Source of the DNA: Annona cherimola | Lineage: Eukaryota; Streptophyta; Magnoliopsida; Magnoliales; Annonaceae | NCBI GenBank assembly: GCA_030490835.1 | Contig: CM059972.1 | Span: 34,513,452-34,577,451, forward strand | Direction: 5' to 3' | DNA length: 64,000 nt | Part shown: piece after piece, positions 47,723-58,285 of the stretch | Layout: each line of letters begins with the position of its first letter | Numbering within the stretch: the first letter of the stretch is position 1 | Program-made: the position numbers and the translations under genes | Notes under the pieces: generated by a model | The model's input: the letters and a program-made list of their open reading frames with translations, nothing else | Told to the model about the DNA's origin: nothing | Database searches by the model: none

Positions 47723-50700
47723 TGTGAAACCCGCAATCCTAGAATAACACAGATTTTTATACTGATTTTTATGATAAATAAAATTCATGAAATATGTTAT
47801 ATTTGTAAATGTGTGTACTAGAGGTTAAAATAGTGCAATTAAGAATTTAACCCACGTGAATAGTCAACATGAATAGTAACCGAGGATTAAGACACGTGAT
47901 TAAGAGTTAATCACTTGGATTAACCTAATCATAAAAAGATTTAATCACTACAAGACAAAATAGCATTAGTTTTTATTATTTTAATGCAAATTTGGATTTT
48001 AGTGAAAAAATAGAAAAAAATTCATAATTTGCAATTCAGGAGTCGAAATTCGATGAAATTTTTTACGGATAGTTAAAAATTCATGATGGACATGATGAAT
48101 AGGTTAAGATGTGATGAAAATCACAAATCAAGGGTCAAGATGAGATTAAAAAGGTAGCTAACTTTTAATTAATTCCACTTTTAAATTTTTAATAAAATAA
48201 ATAATAAAAAATTAAAAAAATTAAAAGCAGCTGCAATGCAGGTACGTGCAGGGGCTGTTGACTTTTGGGGCCAAATCTAATGACCACAAATTAATCTTAT
48301 CATATATCAACGGTTGAGATTAATTTGCTTAAAAATAATTAATTTTAATAAATTAAAAATCTAGGAAACCAAAGGCACTCCAATCTTGAGAAATTCAAGC
48401 ATTTCCACCCCAAAAATTCATTTTGGCCTTAGAGAGAGAAAAAGAGGAGGAGAGGAGTTCTCAACTTTGGGTAAGTGATTTCTACCCAAATTTCTTTTTA
48501 ATGGTAAGTAGGGTAAAACCATGCTTAGATAATGCCTAAGCATGAGAAAATAAGTATCGATATAATGCTTAATTGGAATTTTGCGAAAACATCAAAAAAT
48601 TGGAGCGAAGATAGGGTATTTGGGAAGATAGCATATAATATGTGAAAATAATGCTCTAAAATTGATAACTGATGATTTAGGATGTATAATTATGATATAT
48701 ATGATGTTGGAATGATGATATATTAATTTCATGATTTTTGGAATTAAGGATTATGCTTAAGTGAATTTATGTTGATTTTTAGTATATGGAGAAAATGATT
48801 TTTTTTGCCAAGTAAATGATGATAAATTCAAAATGTATGAAATTTTCTATGATATACTAGGCATAAGCTATGTCATAGTATTTTTTATTTTTGGAAAAAA
48901 TATCAATTTTTGGAACCCATGAATAGTAACCTCGGATGAACAGTGATTTGCTATAGTAATTTGTCACAGTAATTGCTACAGTAAACTGCGTGATTTTGGA
49001 GAAATTTTGAGATTAATATTTAAATCTAAGGATGGAATTTTTAAGGATTTATGGATAAAAATCCATGTAAGGAAATAATGACCAAGAATTTTTAAGGTTA
49101 ACCTCTATAAGAAATTATTGAGAAAAATAAGGTCATAAATGAATATAACATATGTATGATAAAGTATGTATATCCTTTTCACTTGTATAGGAAAAGGAAA
49201 GAAAAGGATAAAGGATTCAGACTTAAACAAAACAGAGGTAAGCAAGCAAACTTTTTGAAAATGATTTTATATGTTTTATATTGTAACCATGGAATATGTC
49301 GGAATTGCTTTATTATAAACGAATTTATATGGAAGTAAGGAGAAATGTTAAGTTATGTGGAAATTGCTTTATCATAAGCAAATCCTTATAAGGAAAAATG
49401 TGGAAATGATTGCATTATAATGGAAAAGGAAAATTTTGATTTCCAAATAATATTTGGTTTTATCAAATGAATTTAAAATGATTTATTAAAATGTTTTGAA
49501 ACAGATTTAAGGAAGGCCAACCGATAATCGATTTAAATGAAGATTTTTAAGGTAATGACCAAAGGATCATACAAGCTTACCTTCATATAGAAGTAACTCA
49601 TGTGTCATGTGGACAAAGAATATGATACCATATAAAGAAAATGAATTATGCATTGATATATCCTTTGTTCATGAAAAACCCAAAAATGGGAATAAAAGCG
49701 TTTGCAAAATCTTTTGTCTTTAGATATTAAAATGTTTTCGAAATTGTTTTACCGCTCAAAATTGATTTAAAAACATTTTAGCAAAATTTTGAAATTACTT
49801 TTTCTCAAATATTTCCTTCAAATATTTTAAATGATTTAGAAATGTGTTATTTAAATGTTTCTAAAATTATTTACGGTTGGTCATCCCTACAAAATATTTT
49901 TATTAACTTGTTAACTTGGGCTGTGACAAGTTTTCAAGTTAGAAAAGGGAATACAGGACGAGGTCTGTACTATTTTTAAATGACATGCTAGCATCAAGTT
50001 TTGAAAAGGAAAAGTCACAGACTAGGGTCTGTGGAGTTTTATAAAAAGCATGCTAGCATATGAATATGGAGAAAGGAATGTGCACATGAGTTATGTACTA
50101 GGTCTACTGTAGAGGATATACAGACCGGACGCGGTTGCAAGATGGGCCCCCTCTACATAGGCCAAGTTGCTTCAAAATGGCGGAATGCCGGCGGCGCCCT
50201 CCCTGAAATGGGAGAAAAACACGGATAACTGACTGGCTCGCGAGTTATCAAATGAAATGATTTCTCTCCTAAGGAGGAAAGGGTGATCATTTGGTAAGTG
50301 TCACCTACTAGACGAACAGAAACGTATTGCATAATGCATATTCTTGTTTTAAAAAGGTTTTATGGAAAATTTTTTATGGACATGAGAATGTCCTTGGAAA
50401 AAGGAAGGTTTATGAAAAACATTTTTATGTTCATGGAAAAGAGGTTTACATGTTAAGTTTGCAAGCATATGTTTTATGAAAGGTTTTATGAAAAGGTTTC
50501 CACTGGTTGATAGTAGATCACTTGATAAGTGTCTACTATTGAACGGGAGAAATGCATTTAAATGGAAAAATGCTTGCTTACTGAGTTTTGACTCACATTT
50601 TACTTTTCAAACCATAGACAGGTACATCATAGGCCAAGAAGGAAAGGAAAAAGAAGGTATGAAGAAAATTTTATGATATGTTGATCTGTATATGTATGAC

Positions 50701-50960
50701 TGAATTATGTATGTATGAAATGATCAGGTTAAAATAACCTGTATTGTACAAAAACAAGTATGAATGTTATCAAAGATAATTGAGATTTGATGATAAGTAT
50801 GTATCTTTATGTGATCAAAGAAAAGAAAAAGAAAAAAAAATTGGACGAGATCGAATTAAGTACCCGCCGCGTGATCAGGGCAACAATCCTGATTCACACT
50901 TACCAATCGATAAGATCTTAGAGTAAGGACAAATGCGATGCCTCGGTTCGGGGCGCCACA
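47723..50960 (+). repeat. LTR F, apparent solo LTR in chromovirus pol
   Basis: The plus-strand ends are TGTGAAACCCG and GGGGCGCCACA; length 3238 bp. It is similar to B and H read in reverse. There is a hairpin cacttgataagtg at 50519-50531, and AG|GTAAGCAAGC at 49238. No PBS follows and no polypurine tract precedes, so it is not an element end. The flanks gtgat and gtttc do not match; a small deletion at the site would explain that, since about 20 codons of pol are also missing. Confidence 0.8.
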
Positions 50961-51502
50961 GTTTCTCAACTATTTCTCCTTTATCTAGAACTTGGATTGG
51001 CCTCTCCACATTTTACAAATTCTTTTCTACTTGTATATATGCAAGCTTTAGCACACACGATGGATTTGGCTCATATTTCCTTAAATATGAGATGTGGAAC
51101 ACATTATGCACCCCAACTAAGGAAGGTGTCAAGGCATTATAATAAGTCACCTTTCCAATTCATTCCAAGATCTCATAAGGGCCAACATACATGGGATTCG
51201 ATTTACCTTTCATACAAAAATGGACCATGCCCTTCATTAGGGATACCTTTAAAATACCTTATCTCCCATATGGAAACTAAATCTCACCTCCTGGTATCTG
51301 TATAACTGTTCTGACGAGACTACGTAACACAGATTTGTTCCCAAATTCGTGACACCTTATCCACCATCTGCTATCATCTCGGGCCAATTATAATACTCTC
51401 TCCCATTTCATCCCAACAAAGTGGAAATTTGAATTTTCGTCCATAGAGTGCTTTAAAAGGAGTCATTTGGATGCTAGAGTGATAAGTATTGTTGTACGCA
51501 AA
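50961..51502 (-). pseudogene. Integrase C-terminal half of a chromovirus
   Basis: The minus strand encodes FAYNNTYHSSIQMTPFKALY, then GRKFKFPLCWDEMGE and, nearer 51000, PIQVLDKGEIVEK. These are the conserved chain after the integrase E and the segment before the pol tail in Tekay/Del-type elements. Stops follow IIIGPR, so it is decayed. It is bounded on both sides by inserted LTRs F and G. Confidence 0.8.
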
Positions 51503-53509
51503 TGTGAAACCCCGATTTTAGGAACGTGTATGAAACTCTAGAGTTATAAACCCTAGGTATTGTAATGATATTTATATGAAATATATATTAATGATATTTT
51601 GCTATATATGGCATTGGAAGATTAAATAGCTAATTATAGAATGTTAATTCGGATGAAACGTGAATAGTAAATGTGGGATTAAGAAATATATTAAGTTAAT
51701 CACTTTGAATTAACTTAATTATAAAAGATGAAAAAGGAAGCTTCCCACTAAAGGACAAAAAAAGAGGTAGAGTTGCTTTTGAAATTTTAATAATTTTCGA
51801 ATTTTAAGGTATTTTTGAAGAGAAAATTGAACAAAAATTTATAACTTGCAATCCAGACGTCGGATTAAGGTAAAATTTTTTTATGGATGGCCAAAAAATT
51901 ATAATGAACATGATGAATGGTTTAGGATGTGATAAAAATCATGAATAAAAGGTCAAGATTAAACGTCATTTGGAGATCAAAAAGTAGCTTCACTTTTTAA
52001 TTTATTATAATTTGACTTTTGGGTTATTTTTAATTAATTAAAAATAAAAAAATTAAATGCATATCTGCAAGGAGCTGCTGGGATGTGGACATGCTTGGAC
52101 TTAATTAGCATCAAGAATCAACGGTTGAGATTGAATTAGCTTAAAAATATGATTTTTAATAAATAAAAAATTATTAATTAAATAGGCTAGCTAGGGTGGC
52201 GTGAACAGTATCTAGGGGGGCTGCACATTGCTCAAGGATTTCTTAGAAATTTCTTGGAAATTTCCTTGAAAAAAATATTTATAATTTAGTCCAAATTCAA
52301 GGGGGTAAATTGTAAATTCATGAAAAATCAAATTCTATAAAAGGGAAGCACCGTTGGACGTCCAAGCACACCTCCCACACCCTCCTAAGCTTGATTAGGC
52401 TCACTCCCACGTTTTGAAGCAAGAGAGAAAGAGAGAGAAAGAGAGGAGGAGAGGAGTTCTCCACTTGAGGTAAGGGTAGCCTTTCCAAATTTCTTTTTAG
52501 GTGTTAAGTAGGGTAAAACCATACTTAGATAATGCCTAAGTATGAGAAAATAAGTATAGTTATGTTGCTTAATTGAAATTATGCCAAAACATCAAAAATT
52601 TGAAGCAAGGATAAAGCATTCGAGAAAATCATGCATGAGATGAGTAAATAATGCTCCAATATTGCTCAATGATGATTTGGGATGAATGTTTATAATAGTT
52701 ATGATGTTGGAATGATGATATATTAATCTCATGATTTTTGGATTTAAGGATTATGCTTAAGTGAAATTATGTTGAATTTTAGTATATGAAGAAAATGATT
52801 TAATTAGCCAAGTTAATGATGATAAATTCAAAATTCATGAATTTTCCCATGATATACTAACTGAGAGCTATGTCATGGTATTTTTTTTGGAAAAAATGTC
52901 AAATTTTTAAACCCATGAACAGTAACCAACACACTGTGAACAGTAACCTCCGGATGAACGTGAACAGTAACTATGAACAATGAACAGCGTGATTTTGGAA
53001 AATATTAAGATTTATTTTTTAAGGATATATGGATTTAATTTTTAAATATTTATGGATAAAAATCCATATAAGGAGGTAATGGCAAGTATTTATAAAGGGA
53101 TAACCTCTATAAAAATGAGGTAATATGCGATCATAAAGCATACATGGAAAGCAATCTAAGACATGGAATAGATAGATAAAATATCCAATTTCCTTGTATA
53201 GAAAGAGGAAAGGAGAAGGTTGAGGACACAGACTGAGAAGGTAAGCAAGCAAACCCTTTTGAAAATATGTTTTATTCTCAAGTATTTATGAAATGTGTTT
53301 ATGGGTGGTCATTCCTATAATGTTTTGAAATGATGAATGTTTATGAGTTTTTATGAAAAGTCATGCCGCCATATTGATATCATGTGATGTTCATGGACAT
53401 GTGCACATATATGATGCATAATGAAGAGGCTTTGGTGGAGGTAGAAAGCGGATCAGAGGGTCCCCCTTCGCTATTGTTGAGTCGTATGGGCTGTGTGCCG
53501 GTGGCGTCT
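51503..53509 (+). repeat. LTR G, truncated
   Basis: It starts TGTGAAACCCCG directly after an integrase codon (tttgcg on the minus strand), so it inserted into the pol gene. About 2.0 kb is present, with a TATA box CTATAAAAGGG at 52335-52345 and AG|GTAAGCAAGC at 53241. Homology to H and B ends near 53509 at 'ggtggcgtc', about 1.2 kb short of a full LTR. Confidence 0.8.
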
Positions 53510-53878
53510 GTTCCGGCCTCGTGAAAAATCATTAATTTATCCATTCAGTTTTTGGTTGAATGTAAAATTGTTTTCCTGCGGCTTTGAGAATAAATGCTTA
53601 ATTAATTTCCCAGCAAAATTTTAAAGCATCCAATTCTTTAACCGAGTCCGAAAAGTACATCACAGAAATATTTTGCATTGTGTTCCACATTCTGATTTTA
53701 CATCTCTAACGAGAAAACCCTTGATTAAAAGAGCTGAATACAATGGTCCATAAAAAAAATGCTTAATAATAATGAAGTGCGTAGAAGATCCTTCTACGTC
53801 TTTACAAATGCACGAAAAATCGTGTCTAACAAAAATATAAAGATAAATGAGTACACTTCGCCCCGCGCCGTGACTCGG
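53510..53878. other. Unique-looking AT-rich stretch
   Basis: I see no homology to neighbouring repeats, no open frame and no RNA gene. It separates truncated LTR G from the tandem arrays. Confidence 0.4.
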
Positions 53879-54127
53879 ATGTGAGGTATATGACGCCACG
53901 CGCCATATCTTAAATATGAAGTACAAGACGCCGTGCGCCATGACTTAAATATGAGGTACATGATGCCACGTGTCATGACTTAAATGTGAGGTACACGACG
54001 CCACGCGCCATGACTTGAATATGAGGTACACGACGCCACGCGCCATGACTTAAATGTGAGGTACACGACGCCACGCACCATGACTTGAATATGAGGTACA
54101 CGACGCCACGCGCCATGACTTAAATGT
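53879..54127. repeat. Seven tandem units of 35 bp
   Basis: The unit form is 'atgaggtacacgacgccacg' plus 'cgccatgacttgaat'. Alternate units begin gtgagg and atgagg in the later part. A diverged partial unit precedes at about 53861. Short open frames across it are products of the repeat. Confidence 0.9.
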
Positions 54128-54411
54128 GAGTTTACGCTTAGCCCGTCGACCAGCAATGACTCGGTTTGGGAACTAGTGAGGGGCCCGTCGGCTACACCAG
54201 TGACCCTACACAGCAAACTAAGTGCGCTCTTAGCTTCTGGATTTACACAGCAGACCAGCGTGTCCCGCTTTCAGCTTCTATATAAGAAACCAGCGTCTCC
54301 CGCATTCAGTCTCTGGATTGAACAATTGGGTGGTTTTACCAAGAAATGGATTCAACCGAATTTAAAAAGTATGTTTGGGTCATCTTTGACTAGTTAAAAA
54401 GGTTTGGGCCC
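54128..54411. other. Short non-repeat segment with a TATA-like box
   Basis: It contains CTATATAAG at 54278-54286 (plus) between two 'agcttctggatt'/'agtctctggatt' blocks. No gene is seen. Confidence 0.3.
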
Positions 54412-54745
54412 AACTGGGCTTGTTGGGGGATTTTTGGGCCATCTTGGGCTTTTTGGAGAGTTTCGAGCCATCTTGGGCTTTTTGGAGAGTTTTGATCCAT
54501 CTTGGGCTTTTTGGAGGGTTTTGGGTCATCTTGGGCTTTTTGTAGAGTTTTGAGCCATCTTGGGCTTTTTGGAGGGTTTTGGGCCATCTTGGGCTTTTTT
54601 TTTAGAGATTTTTGAGCTATCTCGAGCTTTTTGGAGAGTTTTGGGCCATCTTGGGCTTTTTGGAAAGTTTTGGGCCATCTTAGGCTTTTTGGAAAGTTTT
54701 GGGTCATCTTAGGCTTTTCGGAGGGTTTTGGGCCATCTTGGGCTT
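54412..54745. repeat. About eleven tandem units of 29 bp
   Basis: The core 'catcttgggctttttgg' recurs at 29-base spacing (54440, 54469, 54498, 54527 and so on), with one unit lengthened by a T run near 54595. Both strands stay open through it because 29 is not a multiple of three and no stop falls in the unit; the 121-codon frame is an artefact. Confidence 0.9.
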
Positions 54746-54944
54746 GCTCGGACATTAAGGCTCGGATTGAGCGAAGAGGTCACATATATATATATATATA
54801 TTTTGCATATATATAATAGAAAGGTACTTAGCCCTGCGCATCAACTTAACCCACTGTTTGTGGAGTATCTACTCAGGCAAAAGTATATGAAAATTCTTTT
54901 TTTATAATCTATATATATATATATATTTTTAAGTCTAAAAATAT

Positions 54945-55140
54945 ATATATATTTTTTTTTGGGGCCCATGGGGCAAATACATATATTTTTTTTTGAAGGC
55001 CCGCGGGACAAAGCATTCATTTTGGGGGCCCGCGGGGCATTTATATAATCTTAGAAGTCAAAATCTTAATTTTTGGATGCCCGCGGGACATCTATGTAAT
55101 TTTAGAAATCAAAATATTGATTTTTTTTTTGATGCCTTTG
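54945..55140. repeat. Four copies of a 'gcccgcgggacat' block in AT-rich DNA
   Basis: Copies lie near 54963, 54999, 55027 and 55080, each a GC-rich core followed by an AT-rich spacer. A diverged relative of the next array's unit lies at 54831-54890 ('cttaacccactgtttgtgg'). Confidence 0.65.
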
Positions 55141-55199
55141 AATATATATGTGTATTTTGATATATTTTATAGAAAATACTCATATATCTATTTTTACTT

Positions 55200-55608
55200 T
55201 TAAAGGAGAAAATATACTTATCCCGTATGTCAATTCAACCCGCCAGTCGGGGAGTATCCACGTTGGGAAAAGTAGTTTTTTTGAAAATAATATATATATG
55301 TATATATAGATATATATATATATAATATACACCTATATAAATTTATTTTATTTTTAAAAGAGAAAATATACTTATCCCGTGTGTCAATTCAACCCGCCAG
55401 TCGGGGAGTATCCACGTTGGGAAAAGTAGTTTTTGAAAATAATATATATGTATATATATATATTTATATATATATATATATAATATAACACATATATATT
55501 TTTATTTTTTTTTAAAAGAGAAAATATACTTAACCCGTGTGTCAATTCAACCCGCCAGTCGGGGAGTATCCACGTTGGGAAAAGTAGTTTTCGAAAATAA
55601 TATATATG

Positions 55609-55642
<34 letters not shown>

Positions 55643-56280
55643 ATATAACACGTGTATATTTTTATTTTATTTTTAAAGGGGAAAATATACTTAACCCATG
55701 TGTCAATTCAACCCGCCAGTCGGGGAGTATCCACGTTGGGAAAAGTAGTCTTTTTTTTGAATAATATATATATGTATATATAGATATATATATATATATA
55801 ATATACACCTATATATATTTATTTTATTTTTAAAAGAGAAAATATACTTATCCCGTGTGTCAATTCAACCCGCCAGTCGGGGAGTATCCACGTTGGGAAA
55901 AGTAGTTTTTGAAAATAATATATATGTATATATATATTTATATATATATATATAATATAACACATATATATTTTTATTTTATTTTTAAAAGAGAAAATAT
56001 ACTTAACCCGTGTGTCAATTCAACCCGCCAGTCGGGGAGTATCCACGTTGGGAAAAGTAGTTTTCGAAAATAATATATATGTATATATATATTTATATAT
56101 ATATATATAATATAACGCATATATATTTTTATTTTATTTTTAAAGGGGAAAATATACTTAACCCATGTGTCAATTCAACCCGCCAGTCGGGGAGTATCCA
56201 CGTTGGGAAAAGTAGTTTTTTTTTTGAAAATAGTATATATGTATATATATTTATATATATATATATATAATATGAAAGAA
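55200..56280. repeat. Seven tandem units of about 157 bp with higher-order trimers
   Basis: The invariant core 'caattcaacccgccagtcgg' followed by 'ggagtatccacgttggg' recurs with cgccag at 55241, 55395, 55553, 55714, 55871, 56026 and 56181. Between cores lies a TA-rich microsatellite. Units 1, 4 and 7, units 2 and 5, and units 3 and 6 share private variants, which gives a higher-order period of about 470 bp. Confidence 0.92.
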
Positions 56281-56430
56281 ATTCCTTTTTTTTTTAAACT
56301 AAAAGAAAAATATAAAGGGAGAACTCACGTTCTCTCTTCTTTGAGCGCGGGAGGGCTCTACCCCGGTTGAGTCGTCTGCTCAAGTTCTCTCCCGTCTCCT
56401 CGTTGTGTTTTTTTTGAAGGGCCGAATGCG

Positions 56431-56442
56431 TCTATTTATAGG
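56431..56442 (-). promoter_or_regulatory. TATA box on the minus strand
   Basis: Reads CCTATAAATAGA on the minus strand, downstream (in that direction) of a GC-rich duplicated block and upstream of a pyrimidine-rich leader. It looks like an LTR U3/R boundary of a minus-strand element, but no LTR end was located. Confidence 0.4.
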
Positions 56443-56464
56443 CGACTCGGCAGCTGTGAGCGTT

Positions 56465-56660
56465 CCCGCGGAACTTCGTTGCCGCGGAATTGCATTGGCA
56501 GGGGATTTCACTGCCGCGGAACTATAGCCATGCTGAACTAAGCATTTTCGCGGAACTTCGTCGCCGCGGAACTTCGTTGCCGCGGAACTGCATTGGCAGG
56601 GGATTTCACTGCTGCGGAACTATAGCCATGCTGAACTAAGCATTTTCGCGGAACTCCATT
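56465..56660. repeat. Two tandem copies of a 98-bp GC-rich unit
   Basis: The unit contains gttgccgcggaa, attggcaggggatttcactg and ctatagccatgctgaac, starting at 56477 and again at 56575. Shorter 'cgcggaact' elements continue to 56760, about ten in all. Confidence 0.85.
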
Positions 56661-57066
56661 TGCTTGGGCGCCAAGCTACACTTGTGCGGAACCGGATTCA
56701 CGCAGAACCTCTTTCCCGCGGAACTCCACCGGAAACGCTTTCCCGCGGAACTGCTTTCGCGTAGAGCACATCTGTCCCTTGGTTTCAGAGCTTCTTCCAG
56801 CTCTCTCTTTCTGCTGAAATGGAAGAAGGCCCGTACTCATCGCGGTTTGCCGGAGATCGATTGGCCAACGCCGGGCTCTCATTCGCCGCTTTTCAGCAGT
56901 TGCCGCATGGAAGTCTCCAGCGAATGCCTCGCTCTGGATCATCTTCGGCCGGTTCTTTTCCAGCCTTACCGCAGCCCGGCTTGAAGCAGCGCTTAGCGGT
57001 GCTTTCGAGTCTTTATTTTTCTCCTACCTTTTTCTCCGGAGGAGAGAGGGAAGAGGAGCTCTGCCC

Positions 57067-57327
57067 ATGGCGATGGCAATGGAGATAGCTGCTGCTGGTG
57101 GTGGTGGTGCTTCTATGAAGAGATTCTCACTGCTGATTTTGCTTCTGCTGCTGTCGGTGGGAGCCATGGCGTCGAACGGGACGGAAATGATGACGGGATC
57201 GAGTTTGAACACGGAGGCCCATGTTGTGGACGACCGAGAAGCTGTTGCTGCTACTGTGATGGAGACAATAGCAAACCACACTGCGAGGAGGAACCTGGGC
57301 TTCCTATCCTGCGGCACCGGCTTCTTT
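57067..57327 (+). pseudogene. Pectate lyase first-exon fragment
   Basis: From the ATG in a good plant context (gcccATGGCG) the frame encodes a Gly- and Ala-rich start, a signal peptide (near residue 17, MKRFSLLILLLLLSVGAMA), a pair of N-glycosylation-type motifs, and the conserved pre-domain motif [13 protein letters not shown] near residues 74-86. Plant pectate lyases, which cut pectin in the wall, continue from there with NPIDDCWRC and a roughly 300-residue beta-helix. Here homology ends exactly after GGCACCG and the frame stops 24 bases beyond 57327. The catalytic domain is absent. This matches one exon of a secreted pectate lyase gene, cut at or near its splice donor. It faces the ethylene receptor fragment tail to tail. 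Confidence 0.75.
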
Positions 57328-57607
57328 CTTTTGCACTTTTTCTCTTCGTAGGCAGAGAATCTCCCTCTGTGGCTTGCACGCACCACTGGGTTCGTTTTTC
57401 TCTACCTCGGAATCTCATCCCTTCCCGATCTGAAACACCACAGCAAGCTCGGAGATTCTTCGCCGATGGAGCAGGCACGGGCGCTGGATTCGGCTTCTCC
57501 TCCTCCTCCTGCTTTGCATTTTCCGGAGCCGGCGGCTTCTCGTTCTTCGCAGCGAGCTTCTTCTGCTCCCGATGATCCATCCCCGCACCGCTGGCCGTCG
57601 CACGCTC
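57251..57607 (-). other. Open 3' extension fused to the ethylene receptor fragment
   Basis: The receptor frame runs on for 118 codons. The first part ([20 protein letters not shown], then Glu-, Lys- and Pro-rich) is unrecognised and could be the start of another captured protein. The last part from 57327 to 57251 is simply the antisense of the pectate lyase fragment. Translation would give a chimera. Confidence 0.5.
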
Positions 57608-58285
57608 AATCACCTCCGCCACGTCCAGATCGTCGACAGAGATCTCCGCGGAGCGGTCCCCGTCGTCGATCGGCTTCAGCTCGTGCGTCAGATTCAGAAC
57701 CCTCCGCCCCTCATCCGGCATCCACACCGCGCAGTTCTCCAAGAAGAGCACCTTCGAGAGCTCCACCAGCGTAGTGTAGAGGATGGTGTGGCGATCGAGC
57801 GAGCGCCGAATCTCCCTGGTCAGCATCCGGACGTGCCACCGTGCCTCCTCCTGGCGCTTCATCATCCCGACCTTGTGCCGCAGCTCCCACGTCTTCTTCC
57901 GCAGCAGCCCTTCCCAGACCATGACGCGCAGCATCTGCGGCAGCAGCGTTAGAAGCGTGATGGAGGTGGCGCAGGAGACAAGGGCGGTGAGGAATTTCAA
58001 GACGGTGAGGGCGAGCATGAGTTGGAAGGAGTGGGGCGAGTAGGTCCATACGTTGACGAAGTGGGTGAGGCCGCAGAGGACGATGAAGGCGCCGAACTGG
58101 AGGAAGATCCAGCTGAAGGGGAAGATGGAAGAGCAGGAGACGAAGTAGCAGAGCTCGAGAGGGATGGAGAAGTAGGCGAGGGAGATGAGGAAGTCGCTGG
58201 CTCGCTGGCATTGGAGGATGTTGGAAATTGAGAAGAGTCCGTCGAGGCTGTACTCCTCCTCAGTGTACCCGCAGCGGGTGGACAT
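57608..58285 (-). pseudogene. Ethylene receptor (subfamily 2, ETR2/EIN4-like) N-terminal fragment
   Basis: An open frame from Met at 58285 encodes about 226 residues of the sensor half of an ethylene receptor. There are three membrane helices (about residues 32-52, 59-79 and 88-112). The copper/ethylene ligands Cys71 and His75 sit in VLCGLTHF, Asp31 is in helix 1, and Cys5 is at the dimer-cysteine position. The linker [14 protein letters not shown] follows, then the start of the GAF domain ([25 protein letters not shown]). Homology stops after DVAEVI; the rest of GAF, the histidine kinase and the receiver are missing. The family's N-terminal signal segment is not clear upstream. Odd residues in conserved stretches (VMVWEGLL where the family has K and R) suggest relaxed constraint. 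The receptor acts in the ER membrane as a negative regulator of ethylene response. Confidence 0.85.

Noticed and set aside
47718..50965. Target duplication around LTR F
   Set aside because: Flanks gtgat and gtttc do not match; pol codons are also missing at the site, so a deletion probably removed it.
47723..53509. F and G as the two LTRs of one small element with a 540-bp interior
   Set aside because: There is no PBS after F and no polypurine tract before G, and the interior is antisense chromovirus integrase continuous with the pol tail at 47428-47722.
53879..54127. CRISPR-like array of 35-bp units
   Set aside because: Units are directly adjacent with no unique spacers, in plant nuclear DNA; it is a minisatellite.
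54390..54755. 121-codon Lys-, Pro- and Gln-rich protein on the minus strand
   Set aside because: It is the translation of a 29-bp tandem array with no stop in the unit.
56079..56370. Tyr/Ile-rich short proteins
   Set aside because: They are translations of TA microsatellite in the 157-bp array.
57067..57351. Functional secreted pectate lyase or signal peptide gene
   Set aside because: Only the first-exon portion is present and homology ends before the catalytic domain.
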